Source: Clostridium_AM sp900759715 (GTDB taxonomy: Bacteria > Bacillota > Clostridia > Clostridiales > Clostridiaceae). From it: a stretch of DNA of 64,000 nt. Position 1 is the stretch's first letter. Every line of letters starts with the position of its first letter. The notes beneath the pieces were generated by a model. It had not been told where the DNA came from. It saw nothing but the letters and a program-made list of their open reading frames with translations, and did no database searches. The stretch spans positions 19,081 through 83,080 of the forward strand of contig CAAEXF010000016.1 of the NCBI GenBank assembly GCA_900759715.1, written 5' to 3'. Of the stretch, positions 62,626 through 64,000 are shown piece by piece. The translations under genes were made by a program, and so were the position numbers.

Positions 62626-62676
62626 AGGCATCTTGAAAAAATAACTAATGAGTATACTATTTTGTTTGGGATGCCT
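62626..62676. repeat. AGGCATCT inverted-repeat element, copy 3
   Basis: 51 bp from AGGCATCTTGAAAAAATAAC to TTTGGGATGCCT, ends matching the other two copies at 10032-10075 and 18047-18114. Like them it lies directly downstream of a gene. Confidence 0.8.
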
Positions 62677-62719
62677 TATTCTAATTATTTATTCTTTATA
62701 TTAAGAGGAGAGTGATTAA

Positions 62720-63827
62720 ATGCTACTTCAACTAGAAGAAGCCTTAAATGAAATAGGTGGCTTAAAAGGGGCCATTAACGAAATTAGGGGTTCACTTTGA
62801 CATAGAAAATAGCAAAAATAAAATAGAAGAACTTCAGAAAAAAATGCAGGAACCTGATTTTTGGAGTGATGTAAACAAAGCTCAGGAAGTAACTGGAGAA
62901 GAAAAGTTCTTAAAAAATAGATTGGATAGATATAAGGAATTAGAAGGAAGAGTAGAAGATATTGAATTTCTGACTACACTAGCAATAGAAGAAGTAGATC
63001 TAACGACCTCAAAAGAAATATTAAGAGAAGTAAAGGCATTACAGGATGATGTAGATAGATTCAGAATAGAAATATTGCTGTCAGGAGAATATGATAAGAA
63101 TAATGCCATAATATCTCTTCATGTAGGTGTCGGAGGAACTGATGCTCAGGACTGGACAGAAATGCTTTTAAGAATGTATACAAGATGGGCTGAGGGAAAA
63201 GGATTTAAAATAGAGACTATAGATTTGCTTTCTGCAGATGATGCTGGAATTAAAAGTGCCGATTTAAGAATAGTGGGAGAATTTGCTTACGGGTATCTAA
63301 AGGCAGAAAAAGGAATTCATAGATTAGTTAGAATATCACCTTTTAATGCTAATGGTAAGCGACAAACTTCTTTTGCTTCTGTGGAGGTTTTGCCTGAGCT
63401 TACAGCAAATCAAGACATAGAAATAAGACCGGAAGATATTAAAATCGACACTTATAGAGCAGGGGGTGCTGGAGGACAGCATGTAAATAAGACTGAATCT
63501 GCAATTAGAATAACCCACATACCAACAGGAATAGTAGTTCAGTGTCAAAATCAAAGAAGTCAGCATCATAATAAGGATGAGGCTATGAAAATGCTAAAAT
63601 CCAAGCTTGTAGAGCTAAAGGAGAGAGCTCATAAAGAGAAAATCGAAGATTTAAGTGGTGAGTTAAAAGATATTGGATGGGGAAGTCAAATAAGGTCCTA
63701 TGTTTTTCAGCCATACACTTTAGTTAAAGACCACAGAACAGGCATTGAAAATGGGAATATAAATGCTGTTATGAATGGAGAAATAGACGAGTTTATAAAT
63801 GAATATTTAAAGCAAAATACAAACTAA
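62720..63827 (+). CDS. prfB: Peptide chain release factor 2, with programmed +1 frameshift
   Basis: Reading starts at ATG 62720 after AAGAGGAGAGTG and meets TGA at 62798-62800 after 26 codons. The classic RF2 site AGGGG..CTTTGAC (62787-62801) lets the ribosome slip from CTT to the +1 frame, continuing GAC ATA GAA (DIEN) from 62799 to 63827. The product is 368 residues, with GGAGGQHVNKTESAIR as the peptidyl-hydrolysis loop. RF2 reads UGA/UAA, so low RF2 favours the shift and raises RF2. Distance from the SD-like AGGGG to CTT is the same as in E. coli. Not a pseudogene. Confidence 0.97.
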
Positions 63828-63849
63828 AAGAAGCAATATAAAAATTATG

Positions 63850-64000
63850 CGACATAAGTTTCTATATAGGGTACTAGGCTGAAATTTAGCTTATACGCCG
63901 TGATATGCTTCCAAGCTTCAGCACGTTAAAAACTTTTAGCCAGTCTAAAGCTTGTGTTTCAAGATAACCTAAGAACTTTCGAGAACTCGCTATGCTCAAA
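63850..64000. repeat. Structured intergenic sequence running off the window
   Basis: Downstream of prfB, GC-richer than other gaps. A 10-bp stem, CAAGCTTCAG (63912-63921) with CTAAAGCTTG (63945-63954), sits inside GGGTACTAGGCTGAAATTT and GAGAACTCGCTATGCTC. It looks like a dispersed clostridial repeat, but only one copy is in the window and it is cut by the end. Confidence 0.4.

Noticed and set aside
62720..62850. prfB seen as a frameshifted pseudogene
   Set aside because: The TGA lies in the exact programmed RF2 slip context and both frames encode conserved RF2 sequence.

Overview
The window is chromosomal DNA from a low-GC, endospore-forming Firmicute, almost certainly Clostridium in the strict sense. 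The evidence is very AT-rich intergenic DNA, AGGAGG-type ribosome sites with many TTG/GTG starts, a dense set of sporulation and germination genes (cotS-like, yabG, sipL, gerKABC-like, spoIIR, ypeB, spoIID, spoIIQ-like, spoIIID, yyaC), a clostridial GGQC-type RF1, and a raiA-type noncoding RNA. The species cannot be fixed from the sequence alone. No prophage, intact transposon or CRISPR array is present; this is core-genome DNA with several small repeat elements.

Layout. 1-5450: spore coat glycosyltransferase (partial) diverging from a CotS-family gene, then yabG behind a SigK-like promoter, veg behind two tandem strong promoters, and the SipL-type morphogenetic protein. 5581-9074: cphB-cphA, breaking down and making cyanophycin. 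9190-18000: ispE, a small membrane protein, the germinant receptor operon A-B-C, spoIIR, a lipid/wall glycosyltransferase on the minus strand, and ypeB without sleB. 18261-24450: a PP-loop thiolase-like protein, DUF1934, a small HTH-like protein, pyrG with a leader terminator, a zinc-ribbon orphan and rho. 24495-29941: rpmE (minus), tdk, DUF1385, prmC, prfA, a membrane protein and a ZIP transporter. 30267-37349: a GltD-like flavoprotein, tsaC/sua5, an arginine-phosphatase-like gene, rpiB, upp, dCMP deaminase, tagO and mnaA. 38037-44902: the complete F1Fo ATP synthase operon atpIBEFHAGDC. 45295-51495: ywmB, murA, spoIID, spoIIQ-like, spoIIID, mbl and yyaC. 52532-52960: five tRNAs. 53121-54523: SAM-I riboswitch and metK. 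54814-59738: recD2, a ComFA-like gene, comFC, the raiA RNA and hpf. 60058-63827: secA and prfB with its programmed +1 frameshift.

Genes that work together: tagO/mnaA, murA, mbl and the MurG-like glycosyltransferase serve the cell envelope; spoIIR, spoIID, spoIIQ, spoIIID and sipL cover successive steps of engulfment, mother-cell gene control and coat assembly; gerKABC and ypeB prepare for germination; prfA, prmC, prfB, rpmE, tsaC, hpf and the tRNAs are translation functions. 

The least ordinary items are: a remnant of an IS200/IS605-type tnpB 3' end between atpD and atpC; two copies of a structured intergenic element whose stems covary (10411-10535 and 54583-54760); three copies of a small AGGCATCT inverted-repeat element; a raiA RNA that appears to be its own transcription unit, with a promoter buried in the end of comFC and its own terminator; a ComFA-like protein without a Walker A motif; and a SpoIIQ-like protein that lacks a zinc-ligand histidine.
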